Part shown: piece by piece, positions 57,071-64,000 of the stretch
Layout of the letters: every line of letters begins with the position of its first letter
How positions within the stretch are numbered: position 1 is the stretch's first letter
From: Betaproteobacteria bacterium
GTDB taxonomy: Bacteria; Pseudomonadota; Gammaproteobacteria; Burkholderiales; Rhodocyclaceae
Direction of reading: 5' to 3'
Assembly (NCBI GenBank): GCA_012026885.1
Contig: VEPL01000008.1
Location: 1 to 64,000 of the forward strand
Length of the DNA: 64,000 bases
The notes under the pieces: generated by a model
What the model was told of the DNA's origin: nothing
Seen by the model: the letters and a program-made list of their open reading frames with translations, nothing else
Database searches by the model: none
Made by a program: the position numbers and the translations under genes

Positions 57071-59218
57071 TCAGTTCAGGTTGAGCTTGTCGGAGATGAT
57101 GCGTGGTGTAATGAAGAACAACAATTCGCGGCGATCACCGGTTTCGGCCTTGTACTTGAACAGCCAGCCGAGACCCGGGATATCGCCGAGGAAAGGCACC
57201 TTCTCTGTACCGGTCGTGCTGCGGGTGATGAAAACCCCGCCGATGACAACTGTGCCACCATTGTCAACCACGACGCTCGTCTCCACGGTCGCGCTCTTGA
57301 TCGGCGGGTTACCCAGTACGGCGCGGGTCCAGTCCGGCTCTTCCTTCTTGACGATAAGCAGCATACGGACACTGCCTTCCGGCGTGATCTGCGGCGTTGC
57401 CTCGAGCGAAAGCTTGGCCGACTTGAACGATACGTTCTGGGTTGCCACACCACCACCCGCCACCGTCGTCACGTAAGGCACTTCCGTACCGTCCTCGATC
57501 TTGGCCTTGACGTTGTTGTAGGTGATGACGCGCGGGCTCGAGATAATCTTGCCGATACCGTCAGTTTCCAGTGCCGCCAGTTCCAGGTTCAGGATACGGG
57601 TCAGCGAGGAATTGAACAACGACAAAGCCAAGGTTCCACCCGTATTCGTAAAGGACGGCATGTTGACGCCGATCATGTTTGGCGAAACCTGCGTACCACT
57701 CGCCGGGCTGAAGGGGCCGCCCGTGCCGGTCGTATTGACGCCACCACCAGCGTAGATTCCGCTGTTGCCTAGATTGCCGGTCGCCTTGGAATTAAGGAAA
57801 TTCATGCGCACGCCAAGATCGCGGTTGAAGGTATCGCTCGCCTCGACCACCCGCGCCTCGATCAGAACCTGTCGCGCCGAGATGTCGATGGCTCTGATGA
57901 AGCTGCGAACTTCCTCGAGCTTGCTCGGCGTGTCATTGACGAACAGCAGGTTGGCGGTCGGCTCGGCAATCGCGCTACCCCGCTTGCTGAGGATACGCTG
58001 TTGCTGACCCGGGATCGCCTGAGTACCGGCGACGGCCAAGCCCGCCAGCAGACGCGCGACATCGGCAGACTTCTGGTAATTCAGTGCAAACTGCTCCATC
58101 CGCAGCGGCTCGAGTTCGCTGATTTGCTGCTTGGCCTCGAATTCCAGCTTTTCGCGGGTTGTCAGTTCGTCACGCGGGGCAATCAGGAGGATGTTCCCCT
58201 TCTTGCGCATGTCGAGGCCCTTCTGCTGAAAAATGATATCGATGACCTGGTCGGCCGGGACATCCTTGAGGACCAGCGTCGTGGTACCGGTGACCGTCTC
58301 GCTGATCACGGCATTCAAGCCCAGTTCCTCGGCCATCAGTCGCAGTAGCGCACGGACGTCGCCGTTCTGGTAGTTGATGCTGACCCGCGGTCCCTGATAG
58401 CCGGTCTTCGTGCCCTGAACCAGTTTGTTGGGATCTTCGACCACTTTCTTGACCTCGACGACGAACTGGTTGTCGCTCTGGTAGGCGTTGTGCTCCCAGA
58501 GTCCCGTCGGGGTGATGGTCATGCGCGTGTTGTCGCCCATCGCACGCGTCTCGATGGTGGTGACCGGCGTGGCGAAATCGGTGACGTCGAGCTTGCGACG
58601 GAGGTGTTCGGGAACGCCCGTCTTCAGGAAATCGACAATCAGCAACTTGCCCTGCTGGCGGATATCGATGCCCGCGCCGGGATCGCTCAAATCGACGACG
58701 ACTCGGCCCTCGCCGTCCTTGCCACGGCGGAAGGCGATATCCTGCACGGAGTGGCGCTTGCCGACCGATGCCTCCTCGGTGAAGCGGGTAACGCGCTGGG
58801 CCAGGGAGTCACCCACCGACTCGATGGGGCGCAGGGTAACGTACAAGGCCTTGCCGTCGACACGCGTCGTGTAGTTCATGCTGCGCACGAGGTTCAGTAC
58901 CAGGCGGGTGCGCTCGCCGACCTGTACGACATTGACGCTGCGCAGGTTGCCTTCGTTGAACGCAACACTGGTCTTGCCGAGGCCGTTGGCCGTACCCGGG
59001 AAATCGAGCGCGATCTTGGCGGGGTTGGCGACGCTGAACCCGGCCGGCGAGACCTGCAGCGGTTCCCGCAGATCGATCCGGACGGCAATTTCGGCCCCTT
59101 GGGGCGACGCGTTGATCGCCTCGATGGTATTGGTGGCCACCGTCTGGGCAACAACCGGACCGGCCAGTGCAAGGCAGGCTGCTGCAACGGCAGCAATCGC
59201 GTGGTTGAACAATTTCAT
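57071..59218 (-). CDS. pilQ: Type IV pilus secretin PilQ
   Basis: This 715-residue outer-membrane secretin has a signal peptide (about 1-24) and two AMIN-type domains (about 30-250), then the secretin/TonB short N-terminal domain (about 290-370: VSINYQNGDVRALLRLMAEELG), a NolW-type domain, and the secretin barrel (about 480-710) with VPYVTTVAGG, TVVIGGVF and the C-terminal LFFITPRII. Its ring lets the pilus cross the outer membrane. It overlaps pilP by four bases. Confidence 0.95.
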   Translation of the reverse strand: MKLFNHAIAAVAAACLALAGPVVAQTVATNTIEAINASPQGAEIAVRIDLREPLQVSPAGFSVANPAKIALDFPGTANGLGKTSVAFNEGNLRSVNVVQVGERTRLVLNLVRSMNYTTRVDGKALYVTLRPIESVGDSLAQRVTRFTEEASVGKRHSVQDIAFRRGKDGEGRVVVDLSDPGAGIDIRQQGKLLIVDFLKTGVPEHLRRKLDVTDFATPVTTIETRAMGDNTRMTITPTGLWEHNAYQSDNQFVVEVKKVVEDPNKLVQGTKTGYQGPRVSINYQNGDVRALLRLMAEELGLNAVISETVTGTTTLVLKDVPADQVIDIIFQQKGLDMRKKGNILLIAPRDELTTREKLEFEAKQQISELEPLRMEQFALNYQKSADVARLLAGLAVAGTQAIPGQQQRILSKRGSAIAEPTANLLFVNDTPSKLEEVRSFIRAIDISARQVLIEARVVEASDTFNRDLGVRMNFLNSKATGNLGNSGIYAGGGVNTTGTGGPFSPASGTQVSPNMIGVNMPSFTNTGGTLALSLFNSSLTRILNLELAALETDGIGKIISSPRVITYNNVKAKIEDGTEVPYVTTVAGGGVATQNVSFKSAKLSLEATPQITPEGSVRMLLIVKKEEPDWTRAVLGNPPIKSATVETSVVVDNGGTVVIGGVFITRSTTGTEKVPFLGDIPGLGWLFKYKAETGDRRELLFFITPRIISDKLNLN

Positions 59219-59760
59219 TTCTTGCTTCCCTCCTTGCTCTGCAGGTACAGAGAACTCGTGCGTTCGCTCCAGTCGCCTGCAGAGTCCTGAATCAATTCGC
59301 GCAACACCACTTCCTGGTCGCCAATCTTGGTGACCATGCCGAAATCGAGGCCGAGATAGTCGCCGACCTTGACCTGCTTGACCTTGTCTTCGACCTGGAT
59401 CACGGCGATCGGCTTGCGGCCCACGTTGAGGTACCCGATCATCTTCAGCGACTCGATCGGGTATTTCTCAAGCAGGCTGTTGCGCAATTCACGCGCCTCG
59501 AAATCGGGCTGGAATGCCCCGCCCTTGCCCTCGCCCTGACGGGCCTTGGCATCCGGCTCGATCTTGCTGGCCTTGAACGGATCGACCAATGCCTCGACAT
59601 CGTAAGGAACCGGCTCGTAGGGCTTGACTTCGGGCAGCTTTGGAATGTTGCCGCGCATGTCCTTGGTGCTTTCGGCCATCCAGGCCTTAAGCTCGGCGTG
59701 ATCGTCACCGCCGCAGGCACCCAGGACACCGCACAAGGCAATGAGCATCAGTCGCTTCAC
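59215..59760 (-). CDS. pilP: Type IV pilus lipoprotein PilP
   Basis: This 181-residue lipoprotein has the lipobox LGAC (Cys near 16), a Pro-rich linker (about 30-70) and a C-terminal beta-sandwich with SLKMIGYLNVGRKPIAVIQV and VKVGDYLGLDFGMVTKI typical of PilP. It bridges PilNO in the inner membrane to PilQ. It overlaps pilO and pilQ by four bases each. Confidence 0.94.
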   Translation of the reverse strand: MKRLMLIALCGVLGACGGDDHAELKAWMAESTKDMRGNIPKLPEVKPYEPVPYDVEALVDPFKASKIEPDAKARQGEGKGGAFQPDFEARELRNSLLEKYPIESLKMIGYLNVGRKPIAVIQVEDKVKQVKVGDYLGLDFGMVTKIGDQEVVLRELIQDSAGDWSERTSSLYLQSKEGSKK

Positions 59761-60446
59761 TTCTTCGCTCCTTGCGGTTGCGCCGCCTTCTTCTGCCGCG
59801 CCACTTCCTCTTCGTCGAGGTAGCGGAAGGTCTTGGTGACGGCATCCAGCGTCAGCGCGCCGCTTTGCTGTTGCGCCGCGCCGCCCTGTAGCGGCGTGAT
59901 CTGGATGTTGTTGAGGGTGACGATGCGCGGCAGCTTGGCGATATCGGCGGCAAAGGCCCCGAAATCATGGTAATTGCCGTTGATCTTCACGGTAATCGGC
60001 AATTCGGCGTAGAAATCCTTCACCTGCTCAGCACCGGGCCGGAAGAGGTCGAACTGCAGGCCGCGCCCGAGGCCGGCCTGATTGACTTCGATCAGCAATG
60101 CCTCGATTTCCGACTTGTTCGGCAGTTGCTTTAGAAGTGCGCCGAAAGAACGATCGATCTCGGCCAGTTGCTGGATGTGGAGATCGAGGTTGACCGCCTG
60201 TTTTTTCTTCTCGAGGAACTGCCGCTTGAGGGTTTCCTCTTCCTGCTGCTTGGCTTCGAGTTCGACAATCTGATCGCTCCACAGGAACCACCAGCCGCCG
60301 GCGATGACCAGAATGAACAGGCCGACGAACACGGCGACGCGCGGCGCGATCGGCCACGATCCGGGATCGTTAGGATTGAGCCCCTGGAACTGGCTAGTCA
60401 GGGCAGTCAGGTCGATATTGCCTAGGGATTGGGCATTGAGCTTCAT
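59757..60446 (-). CDS. pilO: Type IV pilus inner-membrane protein PilO
   Basis: This 229-residue protein has one N-terminal TM (about 35-52), a coiled coil (about 55-100) and a ferredoxin-like domain with SEIEALLIEVNQAGLGRGL and YHDFGAFAADIAKLPRIVTL typical of PilO. It pairs with PilN as a heterodimer in the alignment subcomplex. ATGA-type overlaps join it to pilN and pilP. Confidence 0.94.
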   Translation of the reverse strand: MKLNAQSLGNIDLTALTSQFQGLNPNDPGSWPIAPRVAVFVGLFILVIAGGWWFLWSDQIVELEAKQQEEETLKRQFLEKKKQAVNLDLHIQQLAEIDRSFGALLKQLPNKSEIEALLIEVNQAGLGRGLQFDLFRPGAEQVKDFYAELPITVKINGNYHDFGAFAADIAKLPRIVTLNNIQITPLQGGAAQQQSGALTLDAVTKTFRYLDEEEVARQKKAAQPQGAKK

Positions 60447-61012
60447 TTCTTGGCCTTCCCGTCGTCAGCAGGCGCCCGGGTGAGGACGAACGTCATGCCG
60501 AATTCGTTGGTGCGACGGCCATTGAGCACGACCGCCTTGACCTCGATGAGGCGCGGCTGTTCGAGCCAGGGTGACGCCTCGAGGTTGCGCATCAGTGAGG
60601 AGACACGGGCATTCGACTGGGCATAACCGGTAATGCTTACCTTCAGTCCATCCTGCTTGAGGGACTTGAGATAGACGCCCTCCGGAACCTGGCGCACCAG
60701 TTCGGACAGCAGATAAACGGTTTCGCTGCGGTCGCGCTGCAGGTTTTCGATGATCTGCTTGCGCTGCAGCAACGCCTGCGTCTTTTCCTTGAGTGTCGCG
60801 ATTTCGGCGATCTGCTTGTCGAGGACGGCAATCTCCTTCTTGAGGAAATCGTTGGCTTCGACCTGGCTGGTTATGTAGCCGTTGATGATGGAATAACCCA
60901 TGAAGACGACGAGGCCGCCCAGGAGGGCGATACCGGCCAGCGTGGTGAAGAACTGCTGGCGCCTGGCCTTGCGCGCCGCTTCGCGGTGGGGCAGGAGGTT
61001 GATGCGGATCAT
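60443..61012 (-). CDS. pilN: Type IV pilus assembly protein PilN
   Basis: This 189-residue protein starts MIRINLLPHRE, the conserved PilN cytoplasmic tail that binds PilM, followed by one TM (about 22-45), a coiled coil and a ferredoxin-like domain (VPEGVYLKSLKQDG). ATG 61012 overlaps the pilM stop by four bases. The longer upstream frame is a shadow of pilM. Confidence 0.94.
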   Translation of the reverse strand: MIRINLLPHREAARKARRQQFFTTLAGIALLGGLVVFMGYSIINGYITSQVEANDFLKKEIAVLDKQIAEIATLKEKTQALLQRKQIIENLQRDRSETVYLLSELVRQVPEGVYLKSLKQDGLKVSITGYAQSNARVSSLMRNLEASPWLEQPRLIEVKAVVLNGRRTNEFGMTFVLTRAPADDGKAKK

Positions 61013-62094
61013 GACGGGTCGAACCTCCGCAACGCGAGGCCGCAGGCCACCATCAGCGAGGACGCGTCGGCCAGCAGGCTCTTGGCGCGAACCCGGTCGG
61101 AAAGAACCATGTTGGCGAACGGGTTGGCAATCAGCGTGCTGACCTGGGTGCGCGTGGCCACGACCTCGTCGACACCTGGGATGACCGCGCAACCGCCGGC
61201 GAGCACGATGTGGTCGACCTGGTTGAACTGGGTCGACGTGAAGAAGAACTGCAAGGCTCGCGAGACCTCGAGTGCCAGGCTTTCCATGAACGGCGTCAGC
61301 AACTCGTTCTCGTAGCCTTCGGGCAGGTTGCCGGCCCGCTTGGCCATCTCGGCCTCTTCGTAAGTCATGCCGTAATGACGGGCGATGTCCTGCGTCAGCT
61401 GGGCTCCGCCGAATGCCTGCTCGCGGGCGTACACCTGCTGCCCGTTGCGCATCACGGTCAGGCTCATGACGTTTGAGCCCGCATCGATCAGCGCCACGGT
61501 CTGGTTCTTGCCACCCTCGGGCAACTGGCGCTCGATCAGCTCGTAGGCGGCAAGCGCAGCGAGGGGCTCGACGTCGACGACCACCGCGCTAAGCCCTGCC
61601 GACTCGGCGACCGCGACACGGTCCTCGACCCGTTCCTTCTTGGAGGCGGCGATCAGGATCTCCAGTTCCTCGGGCACCGAGGGCGCGGGACCGAGCACCT
61701 GGAAGTCGAGGTTGACCTCGTCGATGGCGAACGGGATGTACTGGTTCGCCTCCGACTCGACCTGCACCTCGAGCTGGTCCTCGCGCAACCCCGACGGCAC
61801 GATGATCTTCTTCGTGATGACCGCCGAACCTGGCAGAGCCATCGCGACGTTGCGCGTCGAGGTGCCGAGCCGCTTCCATGCACGCTTGACGGCGTCGACG
61901 ACACCATCGAGATTGGCGATATTGCCATCCGACACCGCATCCTTGGGCAACACCTCAATGGTGTAGCGCTCGACGCGGTAACCCTCCTTCCCGTTGGCGG
62001 TCAGTTCGACGAGCTTGACAGCCGACGAACTGATGTCCATTCCCAACAAGGGACGCGCCTTGGGATTAAACAACGCTGAGATATCGAAGCGCAC
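61009..62094 (-). CDS. pilM: Type IV pilus assembly ATPase-like PilM
   Basis: This 361-residue actin-like protein has LLGMDISSSAVKLVEL (phosphate 1) near residue 16, DAGSNVMSLTVMRNGQ (phosphate 2) near 205, and GGCAVIPGVDE (adenosine) near 295, typical of PilM/FtsA relatives. The start is GTG at 62094, after a GGGGG run. It binds PilN on the cytoplasmic side. It heads the pilMNOPQ operon, divergent from the PBP1a gene. Confidence 0.94.
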   Translation of the reverse strand: MRFDISALFNPKARPLLGMDISSSAVKLVELTANGKEGYRVERYTIEVLPKDAVSDGNIANLDGVVDAVKRAWKRLGTSTRNVAMALPGSAVITKKIIVPSGLREDQLEVQVESEANQYIPFAIDEVNLDFQVLGPAPSVPEELEILIAASKKERVEDRVAVAESAGLSAVVVDVEPLAALAAYELIERQLPEGGKNQTVALIDAGSNVMSLTVMRNGQQVYAREQAFGGAQLTQDIARHYGMTYEEAEMAKRAGNLPEGYENELLTPFMESLALEVSRALQFFFTSTQFNQVDHIVLAGGCAVIPGVDEVVATRTQVSTLIANPFANMVLSDRVRAKSLLADASSLMVACGLALRRFDPS

Positions 62095-62216
62095 CAGACC
62101 CCCAAAAAGTCCTTACAAAATGCGGTGTTAGCAAAACAACCTATAATTTTGCTTCAGATGCTAGCAACAACATCCGGACGTGTAAAGCGTTTTCATGGCG
62201 GCGCGGGCCGACAGCG

Positions 62217-62222
62217 TATAAT
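62217..62222 (+). promoter_or_regulatory. TATAAT -10 element upstream of PBP1a gene
   Basis: A perfect TATAAT lies 32 bases before the TTG start. No good -35 is found at standard spacing. It lies in the 160-base gap between the divergent pilM and PBP1a genes, which otherwise holds no gene. Confidence 0.4.
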
Positions 62223-62254
62223 CCGCGCAACGTCATCTTGCCCGCCGATTCATC

Positions 62255-64000
62255 TTGCCTAACCAGCCCCTGCTCGCCCGCATCCTACTCTATCCACTGC
62301 TATTCGTCGCCGGCCTCGTCGCCGTGGCGGTCGCGCTCGGGTTCATCGTGCTGGCGCTCGCCTACCCCAATCTGCCGTCGCTGGAGCTTCTCACCGACTA
62401 CCGTCCGAAGATCCCGCTGCGGGTGTATACGGCAGACGGCTACCTGATCGGCGAGTTCGGCGAGGAGCGCCGCGCAGTCATCAGCATACAGGATGTTCCC
62501 AATGTCATGAAGCAGGCCATCCTCGCCGCCGAGGACGACCGCTTCTACCAGCATGGCGGCATTGATTACCTCGGCGTCGTACGCGCCGTGGCGGCCAATG
62601 TCGCCGGCGGCGGCAAGCGCCAGGGGGCCTCGACCATCACCCAACAGGTCGCCCGCAACTTCTTCCTGACCGGCGAAAAGACTTACACGCGCAAGCTCTA
62701 CGAGGCTCTGCTCTCGTTCAAGATCGAGAACAACCTGTCGAAGGACGAGATCCTCGAGCTCTACGTCAACCAGATCTTCCTCGGCCAGCGCGCCTACGGC
62801 TTCGCGGCTGCCGCGCAGATCTATTTCGGCAAGGCACTGAAGGACATCTCGATCGCCGAGGCGGCGATGCTGGCCGGCCTGCCCAAGGCGCCCTCGGCCT
62901 ACAACCCGATCGTCAACCCGAAGCGTGCCCGCCAGCGCCAGCAATACGTGCTGCGCCGCATGCACGAGTTGCGTTACATCACCGATGCCCAGTATGAAGC
63001 GGCGCTGAAGGAACCGCTGGTAGTCAAGCGCGAGCTTGCCGATTACGCGGTGCACGCCGAATACGTGGCGGAAATGGCGCGCCAGCTCGCCGCCGAGCGT
63101 TTTCCCGAGGACATCTATTCGCGCGGACTGAAGGTCTACACGACCCTGATCAAGGCCGAACAGGAGGCCGCCTACCTCAGCCTGCGCAAGGGCGTCATGG
63201 ACTACGACCGCCGCCACGGCTACCGCGGCGCGGAGTCCTATCTCGACCTGAAGAACCTCAAGTCGGACCAGGACGAGGCAATCGACGAAGCGCTGCAGGA
63301 CATCGCCGATGCCGGCGACCTGGTGCCGGCACTCGTGCTGGCCGCCGATCCGAAACAGTTGCGCGTTTACCGCAAGGGCGGCGAGACCCTCGCCCTTTCC
63401 GGCGATGCGATCAAGTTCGCCGCCCGCATGCTCGACGAAAAGGCGCCGCCTAACAAGCGCATCACGCGCGGCGCCATCATCCGCCTGCTCAAGGACGACA
63501 AGGGCAACTGGACGATCAGCCAGTTGCCCGAGGTCGAATCGGCCTTCGTCGCCATCGACCCGCGCGACGGCAGCATCCGCGCGCTGGTCGGCGGCTTCGA
63601 TTTCAACCGCAACAAGTTCAACCACGTTACCCAGGCCTGGCGCCAGCCCGGCTCGAGCTTCAAGCCCTTCATCTACTCGGCCTCGCTGGAAAAGGGCTAC
63701 AGCCCGACCAGCGTGATCGCCGACGAGCCGATCGTCATTCCCGCCAGCCAGACCGGCTCACAGGCCTGGGAGCCGCACAACTACGACGGCAAGTACGAAG
63801 GGCCGATGAAGATGCGCACCGCCCTGGCCAAATCGAAGAACATGGTCTCGATCCGCATCCTGCAGTCGATCGGCACGCACTACGCCCAGGACTACGCGAG
63901 CCGCTTCGGTTTCGATGCCGACAAGCATCCACCCTACCTGACTATGGCGCTCGGCGCCGGTTCGGTAACGCCCTGGCAGATGGTGACCGCTTACTCCGTA
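62255..64000 (+). CDS. mrcA: Penicillin-binding protein 1A, 3' end cut by window
   Basis: The frame is open for 582 codons to the window edge, so the C-terminus is missing. The order is a short cytoplasmic tail, a TM (about 10-33), a glycosyltransferase 51 domain (catalytic Glu in AAEDDRFYQHGG near 92, then QGASTITQQVARN) and an OB-like inserted domain. The transpeptidase has SxxK at Ser467-Lys470 (GSSFKPF) and SxN at Ser527 (SKN); the KTG motif lies beyond the edge. It polymerises and cross-links peptidoglycan. The only usable start after an in-frame stop at 62219 is TTG 62255. The gene's position beside pilMNOPQ is standard in proteobacteria. Confidence 0.92.
   Translation, partial: MPNQPLLARILLYPLLFVAGLVAVAVALGFIVLALAYPNLPSLELLTDYRPKIPLRVYTADGYLIGEFGEERRAVISIQDVPNVMKQAILAAEDDRFYQHGGIDYLGVVRAVAANVAGGGKRQGASTITQQVARNFFLTGEKTYTRKLYEALLSFKIENNLSKDEILELYVNQIFLGQRAYGFAAAAQIYFGKALKDISIAEAAMLAGLPKAPSAYNPIVNPKRARQRQQYVLRRMHELRYITDAQYEAALKEPLVVKRELADYAVHAEYVAEMARQLAAERFPEDIYSRGLKVYTTLIKAEQEAAYLSLRKGVMDYDRRHGYRGAESYLDLKNLKSDQDEAIDEALQDIADAGDLVPALVLAADPKQLRVYRKGGETLALSGDAIKFAARMLDEKAPPNKRITRGAIIRLLKDDKGNWTISQLPEVESAFVAIDPRDGSIRALVGGFDFNRNKFNHVTQAWRQPGSSFKPFIYSASLEKGYSPTSVIADEPIVIPASQTGSQAWEPHNYDGKYEGPMKMRTALAKSKNMVSIRILQSIGTHYAQDYASRFGFDADKHPPYLTMALGAGSVTPWQMVTAYSV

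Noticed and set aside
62142..62147. TATAAT on the plus strand upstream of PBP1a
   Set aside because: It lies 108 bases from the start with no -35 at a fair distance, and a second TATAAT is nearer to the gene.

Overview
The window looks like a chromosomal segment of a GC-rich betaproteobacterium, most likely of the Rhodocyclales (Azoarcus / Dechloromonas / Accumulibacter-like). The pointers are the gene order pilMNOPQ-aroK-aroB-gltB-gltD-glmU next to a divergent mrcA-type penicillin-binding protein, a PhaM-type polyhydroxyalkanoate granule protein, a fused indolepyruvate oxidoreductase, a fused isobutyryl-CoA mutase (IcmF) and repeated LIV-type ABC transporters paired with acyl-CoA ligases. 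The placement is inference from gene content and was not tested by phylogeny. Genes are tightly packed: no gene-free stretch exceeds 300 bases. No rRNA, tRNA, insertion sequence, prophage or CRISPR array is visible.

Region 1 (1-10.8 kb): two small envelope proteins, an acetyl-CoA hydrolase/transferase, an overlapping set (SDR, HemJ-like, RlmL-like methyltransferase), an AscD-like ferredoxin reductase, and a complete livKHMGF branched-chain amino acid importer with a terminator-like hairpin after livK. Region 2 (10.8-22.1 kb): a FeeM-like acyltransferase fused to a PilZ-like domain, an FAD D-lactate/glycolate-type dehydrogenase, fused IorAB, a small membrane protein coupled to a Cache sensor kinase, a convergent LuxR-type response regulator, PhaM, an AEC transporter and a conserved Cys-containing protein.

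Region 3 (22.1-32.7 kb): a catabolic/uptake locus on the minus strand. A long-chain-type acyl-CoA ligase is followed by livG, livH, livM, a periplasmic binding protein, a strong terminator, livF, a regulatory gap with palindromes, a PaaK-like ligase and an AMACR/CaiB-type CoA-transferase; a divergent Crp/Fnr regulator sits upstream. The genes together suggest import, CoA activation and processing of an aromatic or branched-chain carboxylate whose identity the sequence does not show. Region 4 (32.7-39.7 kb): icmF with a divergent AraC-family regulator, a small charged protein and an EF-G-like GTPase.

Region 5 (39.7-47.6 kb): a TonB-like protein and a minor-pilin operon pilE-fimT-pilV-pilW-pilX-pilY1, in which PilY1 carries four extra beta-rich tandem repeats and a cysteine-rich insert. 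Region 6 (47.6-64 kb): glmU, gltBD, aroKB, pilMNOPQ and the start of mrcA. Rho-independent terminators separate gltBD from glmU, aroKB from gltBD, and pilMNOPQ from aroKB.

The least ordinary parts are the repeat-bearing PilY1 with a PilE that has lost its cysteines, the FeeM-PilZ fusion with its 131-base overlap into the next gene, the pseudo-receiver tail of the sensor kinase, and the CoA-ligase/ABC locus of unknown substrate. I see no clear sign of an entirely new defence or mobile system.
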